From: Dethiosulfatibacter sp.
GTDB lineage: Bacteria; Bacillota; Clostridia; Tissierellales; Dethiosulfatibacteraceae
DNA length: 7,771 nucleotides
Assembly: GCA_030591825.1 (NCBI GenBank)
Contig: JAUVAG010000038.1
Coordinates: forward strand, 1-7,771
Reading direction: 5' to 3'
The position numbers and the translations under genes were made by a program. Shown here piece after piece: positions 7,507 through 7,771 of this stretch. The notes below the pieces were generated by a model that was not told the DNA's origin, did not search any database, and worked only from the letters and a program-made list of their open reading frames with translations. Position 1 is the stretch's first letter. Every line of letters starts with the position of its first letter.

Positions 7507-7771
7507 TTAAATATACTTATCTATCTCCAAAACAATATTTCCCTTTTTACTATGTCCTACTATTCCGGATATTTTATACTTACCTTTTCCTCTCAATGAC
7601 AATACATCTCCTTCTTCAAGTAGTCTGTTTCTGCTGATATCATTGCTCCAGTTCAGCTTTACATTGCCTGATTTCATAAAATCCTGAGCCTTGCTCCTTG
7701 ACATGGACCCTATGTTTGAAACAACATTGTCCACTCTCATTGAAGAAGTAATTATCCTTGCTTTTTCAAAC
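7507..7771 (-). CDS. ylmH: YlmH-type S4 RNA-binding protein, C-terminal 87 residues, cut by window edge
   Basis: YlmH proteins sit beside sepF/ylmG/divIVA in Gram-positive genomes and carry a C-terminal S4 domain; the B. subtilis protein has been linked to ribosome rescue and binding of stalled 50S subunits. The frame is open to the right edge, with ten codons visible upstream of the internal ATG at 7740 (reading FEKARIITSS), so that ATG is not the true start. The visible part aligns with the family C-terminus: SSMRVDNVVSNIGSMSRSKA, then GNVKLNW, a DISRNRLLEEGDVLSLRGKG stretch and a basic KYKISGI segment. The full protein is usually about 250-260 residues, so two thirds are missing. The TAA stop lies 10 nt before mtnN. 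Another S4-containing protein is possible, but the neighbourhood with lspA favours YlmH. Confidence 0.85.
   Translation of the reverse strand, partial: FEKARIITSSMRVDNVVSNIGSMSRSKAQDFMKSGNVKLNWSNDISRNRLLEEGDVLSLRGKGKYKISGIVGHSKKGNIVLEIDKYI

Noticed and set aside
7507..7740. A complete 77-residue S4 protein (RqcP-like) starting at the ATG at 7740
   Set aside because: The frame continues upstream to the window edge with sequence typical of YlmH just before the S4 domain, and there is no GGAGG-like site at a proper distance before 7740.

Overview
The window looks like ordinary chromosomal housekeeping DNA from a low-GC Gram-positive anaerobe, most likely a member of Clostridia. I base this on the AT-rich sequence, the strong GGAGG-type ribosome binding sites, and the presence of RemA (DUF370), RqcH/FbpA, a YlmH-type S4 protein and PyrR. 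The gene order yicC-remA-gmk-rpoZ-priA with rqcH divergent is typical of that class. I cannot name the genus. There are ten protein-coding genes, two of them cut by the window edges. I found no rRNA, tRNA, CRISPR array, insertion sequence or phage gene.

Region 1 (1-2965, minus strand) reads from right to left as yicC, remA, gmk, rpoZ, then after a terminator and a gene-free gap, the first third of priA. The first four genes are packed as one operon: gaps of 8 nt and 1 nt, and an 8-nt overlap. They link RNA turnover (YicC), a matrix/osmotic regulator (RemA), GMP phosphorylation (Gmk) and the omega subunit of RNA polymerase (RpoZ). A perfect 17-bp hairpin overlapping the rpoZ stop codon closes the operon. 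The usual coaBC gene is missing between rpoZ and priA. The gap (782-981) holds a second hairpin and a 52-codon open frame that has no plausible start.

Region 2 (2966-4825) is a 117-bp divergent promoter region followed by the only plus-strand gene, rqcH, the elongation factor of the bacterial ribosome quality-control pathway.

Region 3 (4826-7771, minus strand) reads from right to left as ylmH (C-terminal part only), mtnN, lspA, rluD, pyrR, and ends at a hairpin shared with the convergent 3' end of rqcH. All junctions are within 10 nt, and both lspA/rluD and rluD/pyrR share an ATGA stop/start. The set resembles the Bacillus ylmH...lspA-ylyB-pyrR neighbourhood, with mtnN inserted and divIVA/ileS absent.

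I found no convincing undescribed system. The points worth a second look are modest: the missing coaBC with a possible gene remnant, the hairpin in that gap, a Gmk whose RxPRxGE motif has drifted, mtnN inside the lspA cluster, pyrR outside a pyrimidine operon, and rluD lacking its own ribosome binding site.
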